64,000 nucleotides of DNA. It comes from Stenotrophomonas sp. UBA2124. GTDB lineage: Bacteria > Pseudomonadota > Gammaproteobacteria > Xanthomonadales > Xanthomonadaceae. This document shows, piece after piece, positions 42,666-51,739 of this stretch (position 1 is the first letter of the stretch; each line of letters starts with the position of its first letter). The stretch lies in assembly GCA_002329155.1 (NCBI GenBank), contig DCXY01000022.1, forward strand, positions 1 through 64,000, read 5' to 3'. The translations under genes and the position numbers were made by a program. The notes under the pieces are model-generated. The model made no database searches. It was not told where the DNA came from and saw only the letters and a list, made by a program, of their open reading frames with translations.

Positions 42666-45071
42666 TCAGAAGCGGGCGTTGAGCGAGAGCCAGTAGCTGC
42701 GGCGCTGCTCCTTGACTGCATAGTCGTCCACGCAGCTGTACTCGCTGGGCGAGATGGGCAGGCACGACTGCGAAACGAAGTCCTTGTCGAACAGGTTGTT
42801 GATGCGCGCGTTGAAGGTGAGCCATGGGGTGGCCTTCCAGCTGCCACCCAGGTGGAAGATGGTGTAGTCCTCGTAGTAGCGCATGTGCTGCCTGCCGTTG
42901 GCATCGGGCAGGCTGTCGCGGTAGCGGTCGTAGCGGCCTTCGCCGATCAGCGACAGGCTGAGCACGTCGTTGGCCTGCCAGTTGAGGCTGGCGTTGGCCA
43001 TGTGCTTGGCCGGTTTGCCGGCAATCGGCAGGCCACGGCTGCTGCCGCTGGTCTGTTCGCTCCTGGTCCAGGTGTAGTTGCCACGCAGTTGCAGGGTGTC
43101 CAGCAGGTCGATGTGGCTGGCCAGTTCGACACCGCGGGTTTCGGCCTTGTCCAGGTTCACGCTCTGGCCGAAGACGCTGTAGCCCAGCGCGGCCCAGCCC
43201 GGGCCCACGTCCACGCAGTAGCCGCTGCCCGCCGGGGCTACCTCGCAGTTCGGGTAGCTGTCACCGCTGGCGATCTTGTCCTCGAAGCGGTTGAGGAAGG
43301 CGGTGGCATTGAAGCCCCAGCGTTGGCCTTCGTAGTAGGTGGCGATTTCGTAGTTGGTGCTGGTTTCAGGCTTCAGGTTGGGCGAGCCCACCAGTGGCAG
43401 CACGCCCTGGCCGCCGAAGCCGGTGACGCCGGGGAACAGCTGGTCCGGGCGCGGGGTCTTGTAACCGGTGCTGATGCCGCCCTTCAGCGTCCACGCATCA
43501 TTGGCCTTCCACACCAGGTAGGCACGCGGGCTGACATGGCTGCCAAAGATGTTGTGGTGGTCATAGCGCACGCCGAAGGTGGCGGTCAGGGCATCGGTCA
43601 GCGCCCAGTTGTCCTCGGCAAATGCCGACCAGGTGCGGTGCTTCTGCTTGACGTTGTCGCGGTAGCCGGCGCCGTCCATGCCGAACACGCCGTCGGTCAT
43701 GTCGGTGTCGTTGTACTGGCCGCCGAAGGCCAGCTTGTGCGCACCCAGCTCCATGTCCAGCATGGTGTCCAGCACCAGTGCGTCCAGCTCCATGGTGCGT
43801 AGCGGGCGCGGCAGGAAGCCCTGCAGGCGTGCACGTTCGGCATCGTTGAGCACGCTCAGGTCACCGTTTCTCATGTTGCAGTTGGCGGCCTGGCCACGGC
43901 GTGCGCAGACATCGTTCCACAGCGTCTGCAGGCCGGCGCGCTCTTCCAGCGTCAGTGGCAGTGAGCGGCCCAGGTTGTTGCTTTCGGTGCGGGAAATGCT
44001 GGTTTGCCAGTTGCCGAAGGAATAGCGGCCCTGGTGGGTAAGCGAGAGCTGGTCCAGCTCATAACGCTGGTAGGCGGTATAGCCGACGCGCGGCTGCACC
44101 ACGCGGCGCGAGGTGGTGCCGCCGCTGCCATTGGGGATGGTGGCCACGCCGCTGCGCCACAGGCTGCCCAGATTGTCGAGCGTGCCGGTCTGCCCCTTGC
44201 TGTTGTCGTACTTCTGGCGGGAAATGTCGTAATCCAGCCACAGGCTGTGGTCGTCGGAGAGCTTCCAGTCCAGGCGCATGCCGGTGTTCCAGTTGGTGTT
44301 GGCCACGGCCTTGCCGCCGGCACCGAAGCCGAGCGTGCGCTCCCACGGGGTGCCATCGGGCAAGGGCAGCGCCGGCCAGTTCGGCATCGACTCATCGCTG
44401 TCATACCAGCTGCCCCGCACCGTGAGCCCAAGGGTGTCCTTCACCAGCGGCCCGTTGAGGTAGACGTCGCTGGTACGGGCATCACCGAACTGGTCCTCCT
44501 GCTGCACGGTGAAGCCCTGGGTGAACGAGCCGTGCCATTGCCCGGTGTTGCGGCGGGTGATGATGTTGATGACACCGCCCATGGCGTCTGCGCCATAGAG
44601 CGTGGACATCGGCCCACGCACTACCTCGATGCGGTCGATGGCATCCAGTGGCGGCAGGTAGGAGAACTGGCCGCCACCGAAATTGTTGGGGTAGATGTTG
44701 CCGACATTGCTCTGGCGGCGGCCGTCGATAAGCACCAGCGTGTATTCCGACGGCATGCCGCGCATGGAGATGGTGGCGCGGCCGTTCTTGTCGGTGGTTT
44801 CCATGCCCACGTCGATGCCTTCGACGTCACGGAGTGCATCGATCAGGCTGGTGTAAGGGCGCAGCGACAGCTCCTCGCGGCTGACCACGCTGATACTGGC
44901 CGGTGCGTCGGCGGGCTTCTGCTCGAAGCCGCTGGCGGTGACCACCACCTTGTCCAGCGTGGTGGGTTGGCCGCTGCCATTGGCATGGGCGGTGGCGGAG
45001 AGTGCGCCGAGGACGGCTAGGGTAAGCAGGTGGCGATGTGCGGACGTGCGGAAACGCTGGCGCGTGGCCAT
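42666..45071 (-). CDS. TonB-dependent siderophore receptor (FepA/CirA-like)
   Basis: The 801-residue outer-membrane protein has a signal peptide (about residues 10-31) and a TonB box near TLDKVVVTASG. The plug has ISMRGMPSEYTLVLIDGRRQS and RIEVVRGPMSTLYGADAMGGVINIITRR, and the barrel ends LNARF. Extracellular loops contain Cys pairs. The plug wording is that of catecholate/colicin-type receptors. The start at MATRQRF (45071) has GAGG about eight bases upstream; an ATG 14 codons earlier is possible. A Fur site and a small membrane protein gene lie upstream. Confidence 0.9.
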   Translation of the reverse strand: MATRQRFRTSAHRHLLTLAVLGALSATAHANGSGQPTTLDKVVVTASGFEQKPADAPASISVVSREELSLRPYTSLIDALRDVEGIDVGMETTDKNGRATISMRGMPSEYTLVLIDGRRQSNVGNIYPNNFGGGQFSYLPPLDAIDRIEVVRGPMSTLYGADAMGGVINIITRRNTGQWHGSFTQGFTVQQEDQFGDARTSDVYLNGPLVKDTLGLTVRGSWYDSDESMPNWPALPLPDGTPWERTLGFGAGGKAVANTNWNTGMRLDWKLSDDHSLWLDYDISRQKYDNSKGQTGTLDNLGSLWRSGVATIPNGSGGTTSRRVVQPRVGYTAYQRYELDQLSLTHQGRYSFGNWQTSISRTESNNLGRSLPLTLEERAGLQTLWNDVCARRGQAANCNMRNGDLSVLNDAERARLQGFLPRPLRTMELDALVLDTMLDMELGAHKLAFGGQYNDTDMTDGVFGMDGAGYRDNVKQKHRTWSAFAEDNWALTDALTATFGVRYDHHNIFGSHVSPRAYLVWKANDAWTLKGGISTGYKTPRPDQLFPGVTGFGGQGVLPLVGSPNLKPETSTNYEIATYYEGQRWGFNATAFLNRFEDKIASGDSYPNCEVAPAGSGYCVDVGPGWAALGYSVFGQSVNLDKAETRGVELASHIDLLDTLQLRGNYTWTRSEQTSGSSRGLPIAGKPAKHMANASLNWQANDVLSLSLIGEGRYDRYRDSLPDANGRQHMRYYEDYTIFHLGGSWKATPWLTFNARINNLFDKDFVSQSCLPISPSEYSCVDDYAVKEQRRSYWLSLNARF

Positions 45072-45200
45072 GGGAATAACCTCGGTAGTGGATGCGAAGA
45101 CGTGGGTGCCCACCCGGCAGCGTCGTCCGGGCGTGGAGTACAGCGGGAGCGCGGTGTGCGGGCGAGCAGTGCCAGCGGGGGGCTGCTGGGCCAGCGAGAA

Positions 45201-45617
45201 TCAGCAGGTGCGCGGAGGCGCCTGGCCGCGTTGCAGACGCGGGCTGGGCAGTGCATGCGGTGCGAGGATCGATGCAGCGGGCGCCGGTGTGGATACCACA
45301 GGAACCGCTACCCGAAGGGCATGCGCGAGAGCTGCTTCGCAGCTGGCCGTGGTGGCGGCAACCATGCGGACGCCCGCCTGCCGGCGCAGCTTGGCGGGTT
45401 GTTCGGCACGGGTGGACTGGTCACCACCTTCGGGCTGCTCACTGTTTGCAGAGGCACTGGCCTCGGCATTTGCAGGAGTGGAAAGCGATGGTGTGGCCTG
45501 CGAGGCGCCTGTAATCAGTGACAGCAACAGCAGCACACACAACAGCACCGGTATGGCCGCCGCGAAGCGGAGGCCGGCATTGCAGGCAGGATGCTGTGGT
45601 GTGACGGATGACTGCAC
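45201..45617 (-). CDS. Small single-helix Ala/Pro-rich protein upstream of the receptor
   Basis: A 138-residue hypothetical protein starting at GTG with GGAAG four bases upstream. One strong membrane helix or uncleaved signal (VLLCVLLLLSLITG, about residues 24-37) precedes a low-complexity polar and Ala/Pro-rich part with VAATTAS. It occupies the same place relative to its receptor as the protein at 49572: after a Fur box, before the TonB receptor, same strand. Shared features are the helix, VAAT and an ending APPR plus one or two residues. It may be a shadow frame; the parallel is the main support. Confidence 0.42.
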   Translation of the reverse strand: MQSSVTPQHPACNAGLRFAAAIPVLLCVLLLLSLITGASQATPSLSTPANAEASASANSEQPEGGDQSTRAEQPAKLRRQAGVRMVAATTASCEAALAHALRVAVPVVSTPAPAASILAPHALPSPRLQRGQAPPRTC

Positions 45618-45676
45618 TGGGCTTCCGATGGTGACCGGCGCGATAGGGGAAGCGCGCCCCAGACCATTGATTTTAA

Positions 45677-45696
45677 GTGAGAGTCATTCGCATTTG
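45677..45696 (-). promoter_or_regulatory. Fur-box-like site upstream of the TonB receptor unit
   Basis: GTGAGAGTCATTCGCATTTG matches the Fur pattern on the minus strand (GCGAATGACTCTCA core). It lies 60 bp before the small protein gene and about 600 bp before the receptor gene, so the small gene and receptor may share one iron-controlled transcript. Confidence 0.75.
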
Positions 45697-45728
45697 CAAA
45701 CGGGAATTGATGGCAATTCCCGTCTTGC

Positions 45729-46436
45729 CTAGGCGGCTGGCGGGGAGCCAACCAGCGCACGGACAGCCGCATGCGGTGACAGTGCCAGCTGCGGCCGCAG
45801 CTGCTGCAGAAACGAAGGGCTGCCCTGCGCAAGGGCCAGGCGCAGCCAGCGCACGGCTTCGTCCACGTCACCGGCGGCCAGCAGCAGCGAGGCATGGCTG
45901 GCCTGCCCACGGAAGTCGCCCGCTTCAGCCGAGCGCCGGTACCAGGCCGGTGCAGCGGAAGGCTCGGCGGCCACACCACGGCCTTCTTCCAGACAGCGGC
46001 CCACCAGGTTCATCGACTTGGCATGGCCTGCCTCTGCCGCACGCAGGTACAGCGCATAGGCGGCGGCTTCATCGCATGGCACACCACGCCCGGTGGCCAG
46101 CAGGTTGGCCAGGTTGTACATGCCCCAGTCCAGTCCCTTGTCGGCGGCCTGGCGATACCACACGGCGGCCAGCTCATGATTGACCGGCGTGCCCTGGCCA
46201 AGTTCGTGGCAGCGGCCCAGCATGTTCATCGCCAGCGGCAGGCCGGCGTTGGCGGAGCGTTCAAACCAGGCCATGCCGGCGTCGCTGTCCACACTGCAGG
46301 CGCGGCCTTCCATGCAGGCCTGGCCGAGCACGAACTGGGCCAGCGCATCACCCGCCTGCGCGCGCTGTTCCAGTTCGGCCATCACCCATTCGGGTTTTTC
46401 CGGCAACTGCTGCAGCAGTGCCTGCAGATCGTCCAT
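45729..46436 (-). CDS. Sel1-repeat (TPR-like) protein
   Basis: A 235-residue protein of about four Sel1-like helical repeats (AMNMLGRCHELGQGTPVNHELAAVWYRQAADKG-type units, each with Gly-Ala and Trp-Tyr marks). No signal peptide is visible. Sel1 proteins make scaffolds for protein complexes. The gene follows piuC by 8 bp, and the PiuC-Sel1 pair recurs next to Fiu-type receptors in Xanthomonads. Its role in iron uptake is unknown. Confidence 0.85.
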   Translation of the reverse strand: MDDLQALLQQLPEKPEWVMAELEQRAQAGDALAQFVLGQACMEGRACSVDSDAGMAWFERSANAGLPLAMNMLGRCHELGQGTPVNHELAAVWYRQAADKGLDWGMYNLANLLATGRGVPCDEAAAYALYLRAAEAGHAKSMNLVGRCLEEGRGVAAEPSAAPAWYRRSAEAGDFRGQASHASLLLAAGDVDEAVRWLRLALAQGSPSFLQQLRPQLALSPHAAVRALVGSPPAA

Positions 46437-46444
46437 CACCGTGC

Positions 46445-47137
46445 TCAGGCCTCGGCCCATTGCCGCAGCAGGTTGTGGTACACGCCGGTCAGGCTGACCA
46501 GCGAGGCGTGCTGCGGGTGGTCGTGGGTGATGCGGCGGATGGAATTGTCCAGCTCCCACAGCAGGCGGCGGTGGCCATCATCGCGGACCATGCTCTGGAT
46601 CCAGAAGAACGAAGCCAGCCGTGCGCCGCGCGTCACCGGGGTGACCTGGTGCAGGCTGGTGCCGGGGTAGAGCACCATGTGCCCGGCCGGCAGTTTGACG
46701 CGCTGGTTGCCGTAGGTGTCTTCGATGACCAGTTCGCCACCGTCGTATTCGTCCGGATCGGCGAGGAACAGCGTGGCCGACAGGTCCGTGCGTACCGGCT
46801 GCGGATCTTCCGGACGGGTGATGTGGTCGTAGCGGATTGCGTTGTCAACGTGGAAGCCGAAGGTCTCGCCTTCGCGGTAGCAGTTGAACAGCGGCGGGTA
46901 CACACGGCGCGGCAGTGCGGCGGCGAAGAAGGTGTCGTTGCGGCCGATGGCATCCAGGATCATCGAGCCCAGCGCGCGTGCGGCCGGGTCGGATTCGGGC
47001 AGTTGCAGGTTCTGCTTGGCCTGCGCCGACTGGTAGCCGGCGGTGGCCTTGCCGTCGGCCCAGCCGGCGCGCTGCAGGTGTTCGCGCGCCACGGCAACCT
47101 GTTCGCGGGTGAGTACGTCGGGAATGTGCAGCAACAT
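46445..47137 (-). CDS. piuC: PKHD-type Fe(II)/2-oxoglutarate dioxygenase PiuC
   Basis: The 230-residue protein has the jelly-roll dioxygenase motif GFHVDNAIR (His and Asp ligands) and the distal His in GTSLHQVTPVTRG with its 2-oxoglutarate-binding Arg. PiuC-family proteins are encoded beside catecholate receptors and affect siderophore and siderophore-drug uptake in Pseudomonas. The substrate is not established. It lies between the Fiu receptor and the Sel1 gene in one direction. Confidence 0.92.
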   Translation of the reverse strand: MLLHIPDVLTREQVAVAREHLQRAGWADGKATAGYQSAQAKQNLQLPESDPAARALGSMILDAIGRNDTFFAAALPRRVYPPLFNCYREGETFGFHVDNAIRYDHITRPEDPQPVRTDLSATLFLADPDEYDGGELVIEDTYGNQRVKLPAGHMVLYPGTSLHQVTPVTRGARLASFFWIQSMVRDDGHRRLLWELDNSIRRITHDHPQHASLVSLTGVYHNLLRQWAEA

Positions 47138-47188
47138 GGGGGTGGGCCTTGATGCGAAGCCCCCGGCGCGGGGCCGGGGGCAGGTGGG

Positions 47189-49471
47189 TCAGAACTTCAC
47201 GTTCAGTGCCAGCGTGGCCGAGCGGCCCGGGGCGATGCTCGCGTAGTGCGAGGCATAGGCCTTGGTGAAGTAGGTCTTGTCGGTCAGGTTCTGCAGGTTC
47301 AACTGCAGGCTGATGTTGTCCTGGATGGCGTAGCTGGCCATGGCATCCCAACGGGTATAGCTGGGCACCCACTTGGTGTTGGCCACGTCACCGTACTGCT
47401 TGTCCGAGTAGGTGGCGCCGGCGCCCAGGGTCAGGCCGAACGGGAAGCTGTAGGTGGTCCACAGGTTGGCGCTGTGCTTGGCCGTATTTGGGAACACGTT
47501 GCCGTTGTAGGGAGAGGGCATGTAGATGCCGGACGGACAGGCGCGGCCCACCGGTGTGGCGCAGACATAGCCGTTGTCCTTCAGCTCCGAATCCAGCCAA
47601 GTGTAGCCGCCGTACAGGCTCCAGGCATCGGTGAGCTGGCCGGTGAAGCCGACTTCGATGCCGTTGATCACCTTCTTGCCGGCGTTCTGGCTGGTGCCGT
47701 TGTCCACGGTGACGCGGGCGTTGTCCAGCACGGTGTGGAAGGCAGCGGCGGTCAGGTTCAGGCGCTTGTCGAACAGGTCCCACTTGGTGCCCAGCTCGAA
47801 GTTCTCGGTACGCTGCGGCTTCAGGTCGGCCACGGCGGCGCTCAGGCCATCGGAGCCGTCACCACCGTCCATGCCCGGCGGGGTGGAGGAGGTGCCGTAG
47901 GACAGATAGATGCTGCCGTTGGCGGTCGGCTTGAACACCACGCCGGCCTGGTAGTTGAGGAAGTCGCTGTCGTGCTTGAACACGGTGGGCGCCTGGCCGG
48001 CGACCGGGGTGACCATTTCGGTGGAGAAGTCGTCGTAACGCAGGCCCAGGTTGATCAGCCACTGCGCGCTCAGCTCGATGGTGTCGAACAGATAGGCGGA
48101 CCTGGTCTTGCTGGTCTGTTCCACATCCAGCGCCTTGTCGCTGCGGTAGACCACATGCGTGGCCGACCACGGGTCGTTCGGCGTGGGGTTGTTGAAGTCG
48201 GTGCAGTTGTAGCCGGTGGCCGCGCCGGTGGTCGGGCAGCTGGTGCTGTTGGTCAGCGGATTGTTGGTGCCGGGCGTCATCAGGTAGCTGCCGCGGCTCA
48301 TCTTCTCGTCGCTGTACTCCACACCCACGCTGTAGCTGTGCTTGAGCGCGCCGGTGTCGAAGTTGCCGGTGAGGCTGAGCTGGTCAACGAAGCTCTTCAC
48401 GTCCACGGCGCGGCTGTTGGTACGACGCCACAGGGTGCCGAACAAGTTGGGGTTGCCCTTGCTGTCGTCCGGCTGGGTCCACAGGTAGTCGTTGCTGGTG
48501 TTGCCCAGGCGCGCGATGTTGCGCAGCTTGTGGCCACCGAAGTCGTAGTTGGCATCGATGGTGCTGATGTCGGCGCGGGTGCGCTGGAAATCGCGGTCCT
48601 TCAGGCCGTAGTAGTTGTTGCGGTCCGGCACCAGCGGGCTGCCGTCGCCGTTCCTGGAAACGTTCGGGCCGCTGCCGAAGGGGTTGCTGTAGGGGAAGCC
48701 GCCAGCATCGGGCAGGTCGTCGGTTTCCATGTGGTAGTGGCCAACGATGAGTTGCGCCGGGCCGTTCAGACCGAAGGCGATCGACGGGGCGATGCCCCAG
48801 CGGCTGACGTTGGCGGCGTCACGGCCCGGGATGTCCGAATCGTGCTTCATCAGGTTCAGGCGTGCGGCCGTGCCTTCGCCCAGCATGTAGTTGGCGTCCA
48901 CGGTGCCACGCGCGTAGCTGTCGGTGCCCACGCCCATGCTGGCGCTGGTTTCGTTCTTCAGTTTCGGGGTCTTGCTGACCAGGTTGAGGCTGCCACCGCC
49001 GGAGTCACGGCCGCCATAGGCCGAGCTCGGGCCCTTGACCACTTCCACCTGTTCAAGGTCGAACACTTCGCGGGTCTGCGAGCCGACGTCGCGCAGGCCA
49101 TCGACGAAGATGTTGCTCTGCGAATCGAAGCCACGGATGAAGGGGCGGTCGCCGGTGGGGTTGCCGCCTTCGCCGGCACCAAAGGTGATGCCCGGAACCA
49201 TGCGCAGCGCATCCTGCAGGTTGGTGGCGCCGGTCTGCTGCAGCAGCTTCTCCGACACGATGGACACCGACTTGGGCGTATCCAGCAGCTCGGCGGTGAA
49301 CTTGGGCGAGGACGGATTGAACCAGCTGCCACGCACCTGCACCTTGTCCAGGTCGGTGGCGGCGGCCGCGCCAGCGTCGTTGTCGGCGGCGGTTTCAGGT
49401 GCGGCGTGGGCGGCCAGCGGGGCCATGGCGAGCAGCAGGGCGGAAGTCAGTGGGGTACGGACAGGGGTCAT
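47189..49471 (-). CDS. fiu: Catecholate siderophore TonB-dependent receptor (Fiu/PiuA-like)
   Basis: The 760-residue protein has a signal peptide (about 1-25), a plug with DTPKSVSIVSEKLLQQTGATNLQDAL, FIRGFDSQSNIFVDGLRD and a siderophore-type barrel ending ALNVKF. Fiu and PiuA take up monomeric catechol iron complexes and are the entry port of siderophore cephalosporins. PiuC follows 51 bp later, which firmly supports this subfamily. The start at 49471 begins a typical signal sequence; the longer open frame upstream overlaps the small protein gene. Confidence 0.92.
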   Translation of the reverse strand: MTPVRTPLTSALLLAMAPLAAHAAPETAADNDAGAAAATDLDKVQVRGSWFNPSSPKFTAELLDTPKSVSIVSEKLLQQTGATNLQDALRMVPGITFGAGEGGNPTGDRPFIRGFDSQSNIFVDGLRDVGSQTREVFDLEQVEVVKGPSSAYGGRDSGGGSLNLVSKTPKLKNETSASMGVGTDSYARGTVDANYMLGEGTAARLNLMKHDSDIPGRDAANVSRWGIAPSIAFGLNGPAQLIVGHYHMETDDLPDAGGFPYSNPFGSGPNVSRNGDGSPLVPDRNNYYGLKDRDFQRTRADISTIDANYDFGGHKLRNIARLGNTSNDYLWTQPDDSKGNPNLFGTLWRRTNSRAVDVKSFVDQLSLTGNFDTGALKHSYSVGVEYSDEKMSRGSYLMTPGTNNPLTNSTSCPTTGAATGYNCTDFNNPTPNDPWSATHVVYRSDKALDVEQTSKTRSAYLFDTIELSAQWLINLGLRYDDFSTEMVTPVAGQAPTVFKHDSDFLNYQAGVVFKPTANGSIYLSYGTSSTPPGMDGGDGSDGLSAAVADLKPQRTENFELGTKWDLFDKRLNLTAAAFHTVLDNARVTVDNGTSQNAGKKVINGIEVGFTGQLTDAWSLYGGYTWLDSELKDNGYVCATPVGRACPSGIYMPSPYNGNVFPNTAKHSANLWTTYSFPFGLTLGAGATYSDKQYGDVANTKWVPSYTRWDAMASYAIQDNISLQLNLQNLTDKTYFTKAYASHYASIAPGRSATLALNVKF

Positions 49472-49571
49472 CGTTGGACTCGGGGAATACGGAAGAAGGC
49501 ACGGCGCGGCGCGCGGTGCGAAGGAGCGGTGTGGGGGTGTTGCAGCCGCCTGCCATGGCAGGCGCGGGACC

Positions 49572-50000
49572 TCAGGCCCGGGGTGGGGCGTGGCCGGGGT
49601 TGAGCAGCAGGTGCGGCGCGGGTGGGTAGCGGCGCGCGCTGAGCACGGCATGCTGCAGCAGGGTGCTGCTGGTGGCGGCAACGAAGGTGCTGGCCGGGCT
49701 GGCCAGGGGCGGGCACTGCTGCGGCGGCGTGTCGACGCTGCGCGGCTGCGCGCTGCGCTGGTTTTCCACCTTGGTTTCGGAAATGGCCACCAGGTCCGGC
49801 AGCTCCGGGGGGCGGCCGTCGTCGGGGCTGGCCGTTGCCTGCAGGGCGGTCGTGGCAACGCTGGCCGGGGTGGCGCTGGCTGCCGGTGCGACAAGGTACA
49901 TCAGCCCGGTCAGCAACAGGCCGAACAACAGCATCATCCACGCCTGCCGCGGCCGCGATGCGGCGGTCTGGTGCAGGGTGATGGTGACTGGTCCGGACAT
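49572..50000 (-). CDS. Small single-helix Ala/Pro-rich protein upstream of Fiu
   Basis: A 142-residue hypothetical protein. A 20-residue polar N-terminus is followed by a membrane helix (MMLLFGLLLTGLMYLVAP, about residues 22-39), then a periplasmic low-complexity region with VAATSST and an ending NPGHAPPRA. It follows a Fur-box-like site and precedes the Fiu gene by about 100 bp. It resembles in layout, and weakly in sequence, the protein at 45201. The short cytoplasmic start with one helix recalls TonB-accessory or anti-sigma anchors, but no known domain is seen. Confidence 0.55.
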   Translation of the reverse strand: MSGPVTITLHQTAASRPRQAWMMLLFGLLLTGLMYLVAPAASATPASVATTALQATASPDDGRPPELPDLVAISETKVENQRSAQPRSVDTPPQQCPPLASPASTFVAATSSTLLQHAVLSARRYPPAPHLLLNPGHAPPRA

Positions 50001-50045
50001 GAATGCTGCAACTGAATGGCGGAATGCAATGAGTGCGCATCTTAT

Positions 50046-50065
50046 TGAGAATTGTTTGCGTTATC
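50046..50065 (-). promoter_or_regulatory. Fur-box-like site of the fiu-piuC unit
   Basis: TGAGAATTGTTTGCGTTATC, in an AT-rich tract, fits a degenerate Fur box (minus strand GATAACGCAAACAATTCTCA). It lies 46 bp before the small protein gene that precedes fiu. Confidence 0.7.
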
Positions 50066-50187
50066 AATACTGATGTCGCAATCAGCGGGTCGCGGGAGTT
50101 CGGATCAGGATTGCAGCCGTTGTTGCAGGTGGGGCCGGGCCGCCTTCCTCCAGGGCCAAGGTGCGGGCGTGATGTTCCGCAAACGCC

Positions 50188-50801
50188 GTAGCCCGGGTAA
50201 GCGAAGCGCACCCGGGGAATGAGCGTGGCGGTAAGGGTCGGTTGGCAGGAGCCCATTCGTGGCGGGTTTCCTGCGGGTGGTGCGTTCGTCGGCTTCCCGG
50301 GTGCGCGCGTGCGCTTACCCGGGCTACAGATGCAGGTCTGCTCGCGTAGCCCGGGTAAGCTAAGCGCACCCGGGGAATGAGCGTGGCGGTGAGGCGGGGT
50401 TGGCAGGAGCCCATTCGTGGCGGGTTTCCTGCGGGTGGCGCGTTCGTGGGCTTCCCGGGTGCGCGCGTGCGCTTACCCGGGCTACAAATGCCGGTCTGCT
50501 CGCGTAGCCCGGGTAAGCGAAGCGCACCCGGGGAATGAGCGTGGAGGTGGAGGTCGGTTGGCAAGGGCCCATTCGCGGCGGGTTGCCTGCGGGTGGTGCG
50601 TTCGTCGGCTTCCCGGGTGCGCGCGTGCGCTTACCCGGGCAACAGATGCCGGTCTGATCGCGTAGCCCGGGTAAGCGAAGCGCACCCGGGGAATGAGCAT
50701 GGCGGTGAGAGTCGGTTGGCAGGAGCGCATTCGTGGCGGGTTTCCTGCGGGTGGTGCGTTCGTCGGCTTCCCGGGTGCGCGCGTGCGCTTACCCGGGCTA
50801 C
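50188..50801. repeat. Four tandem 158-bp units of paired GTAG palindromes
   Basis: GTAGCCCGGGTAAGC heads stand at 50188, 50346, 50504 and 50662, each exactly 158 bp apart. Each unit is a 140-bp pair: a head ending CACCCGGGG, about 80 bp of spacer including GCAGGAGCCCATTCG, and an inverted partner ending GGGCTAC. An 18-bp link joins units. Copies differ at scattered positions (for example GCTAAGCG in the second head). The array fills most of the 834-bp gap between the fiu unit and the Rieske gene. I see no gene in it. Confidence 0.93.
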
Positions 50802-50834
50802 AGATGCTGGTCTACAGGGGCCGATCGGCTCGGC

Positions 50835-51167
50835 TCAATCGCGGTCGTCGCGGGCCCAGATGCCGCCGTTCTCGCGCTTGACCGGAAACTTGGGCACCGG
50901 CGTATAGGCCGGGGCGCACAGGGCGCGGCCATCGCGGATGTCGAAGCGGGCTCCATGCAGGATGCACTCGACGCTGCCTTCGGCCGGATCGATGGTGCCC
51001 GAGGACAGCTCGAATTCCTCGTGGGTGCACTGGTCTTCCAGCGCGTACAGCTCGCCATCGAGGTTGAACACCACGATGGGGGTGCCGGTCACTTCGTCGA
51101 ACGCGGTTTTCATCTCGCCCGGCAGCAGTTCCTCGCTGGCGCAGACAAAGGTCCAGGTCTCGCTCAT
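50835..51167 (-). CDS. Rieske [2Fe-2S] ferredoxin-like protein
   Basis: A 110-residue single-domain Rieske protein with the two cluster motifs DQCTHE (CxH) and ECILHGARFD (CxxH), 18-19 residues apart. It resembles the ferredoxin subunits of ring-hydroxylating oxygenases but stands alone here, as the last gene after the SUF operon. Its ATG overlaps the GNAT stop. Being itself a Fe-S protein, it may be a client or an electron donor for the SUF system. Confidence 0.9.
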   Translation of the reverse strand: MSETWTFVCASEELLPGEMKTAFDEVTGTPIVVFNLDGELYALEDQCTHEEFELSSGTIDPAEGSVECILHGARFDIRDGRALCAPAYTPVPKFPVKRENGGIWARDDRD

Positions 51168-51700
51168 GCGCGTGCCTCCAGCGGCTTTTCCAGTACCTCG
51201 AACTGCAGGTCCCCACGCCTGGGAATGCCAAAGCGTTCATCGCCATACGGGAACGGCTTCTTGATGCCGGTGCGCGCGTAACCACGGCGCTGGTAGAAGG
51301 CGATCAGTTCGTCGCGACAGTCGATCACGGTCATGCGCATGCTTGGCAGCTGCCATTGTTCGCGCACCAGCTGTTCGGCCTGCTGCATCACCTGCTTGCC
51401 GACACCGCTGCCCTGTGCCGAAGGGCTGACCGCGAACATGCCGAAGTAGCCATGGCCGTCCTCGTCGGCAACATGGCAGCAGGCGAGCAGGGTGGCATCA
51501 CGTTCGGCCAGCAGGATCATGCTGCGCGGACGTTGCAGGTCGGCAAGGATGCCTTCGGCATCCACGCGCTGGCCGTCGAGCAGGTCGGCTTCGGTGGTCC
51601 AGCCCACGCGCGAGGCATCGCCACGGTAGGCGGAGGTGACCAGTTCGATCAGGGCCGGGATGTCGTGCGGGGTGGCTATACGGAAAGTAATGGCGTCCAT
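51164..51700 (-). CDS. GNAT family N-acetyltransferase
   Basis: A 178-residue GNAT protein with the acetyl-CoA loop VSPSAQGSGVGKQVM and a C-terminal YQRRGYARTG motif. The acceptor cannot be predicted. ATG at 51700 (MDAITF) or three codons upstream are both possible. It lies 79 bp after sufS, behind a strong hairpin, and overlaps the Rieske gene. Confidence 0.87.
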   Translation of the reverse strand: MDAITFRIATPHDIPALIELVTSAYRGDASRVGWTTEADLLDGQRVDAEGILADLQRPRSMILLAERDATLLACCHVADEDGHGYFGMFAVSPSAQGSGVGKQVMQQAEQLVREQWQLPSMRMTVIDCRDELIAFYQRRGYARTGIKKPFPYGDERFGIPRRGDLQFEVLEKPLEARA

Positions 51701-51739
51701 GAACCGCATTGTAGGAGTGAGTGACGCGGGGTGAGAAGG

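Noticed and set aside
47246..49603. Plus-strand open frame of 785 codons across the Fiu receptor gene
   Set aside because: Opposite-frame shadow; Gly/Val/His-rich without motifs, while the minus frame encodes a full TonB receptor.
50188..50801. Regularly spaced repeats suggesting a CRISPR array
   Set aside because: The period is 158 bp and the repeats come as inverted GTAG pairs with conserved, not variable, spacers; no cas genes are present. The 219-bp array at 58216 is rejected for the same reasons.
50360..50907. Open frames in the 158-bp array before the Rieske gene
   Set aside because: Same repetitive peptides from the palindromes on both strands; treated as non-coding.
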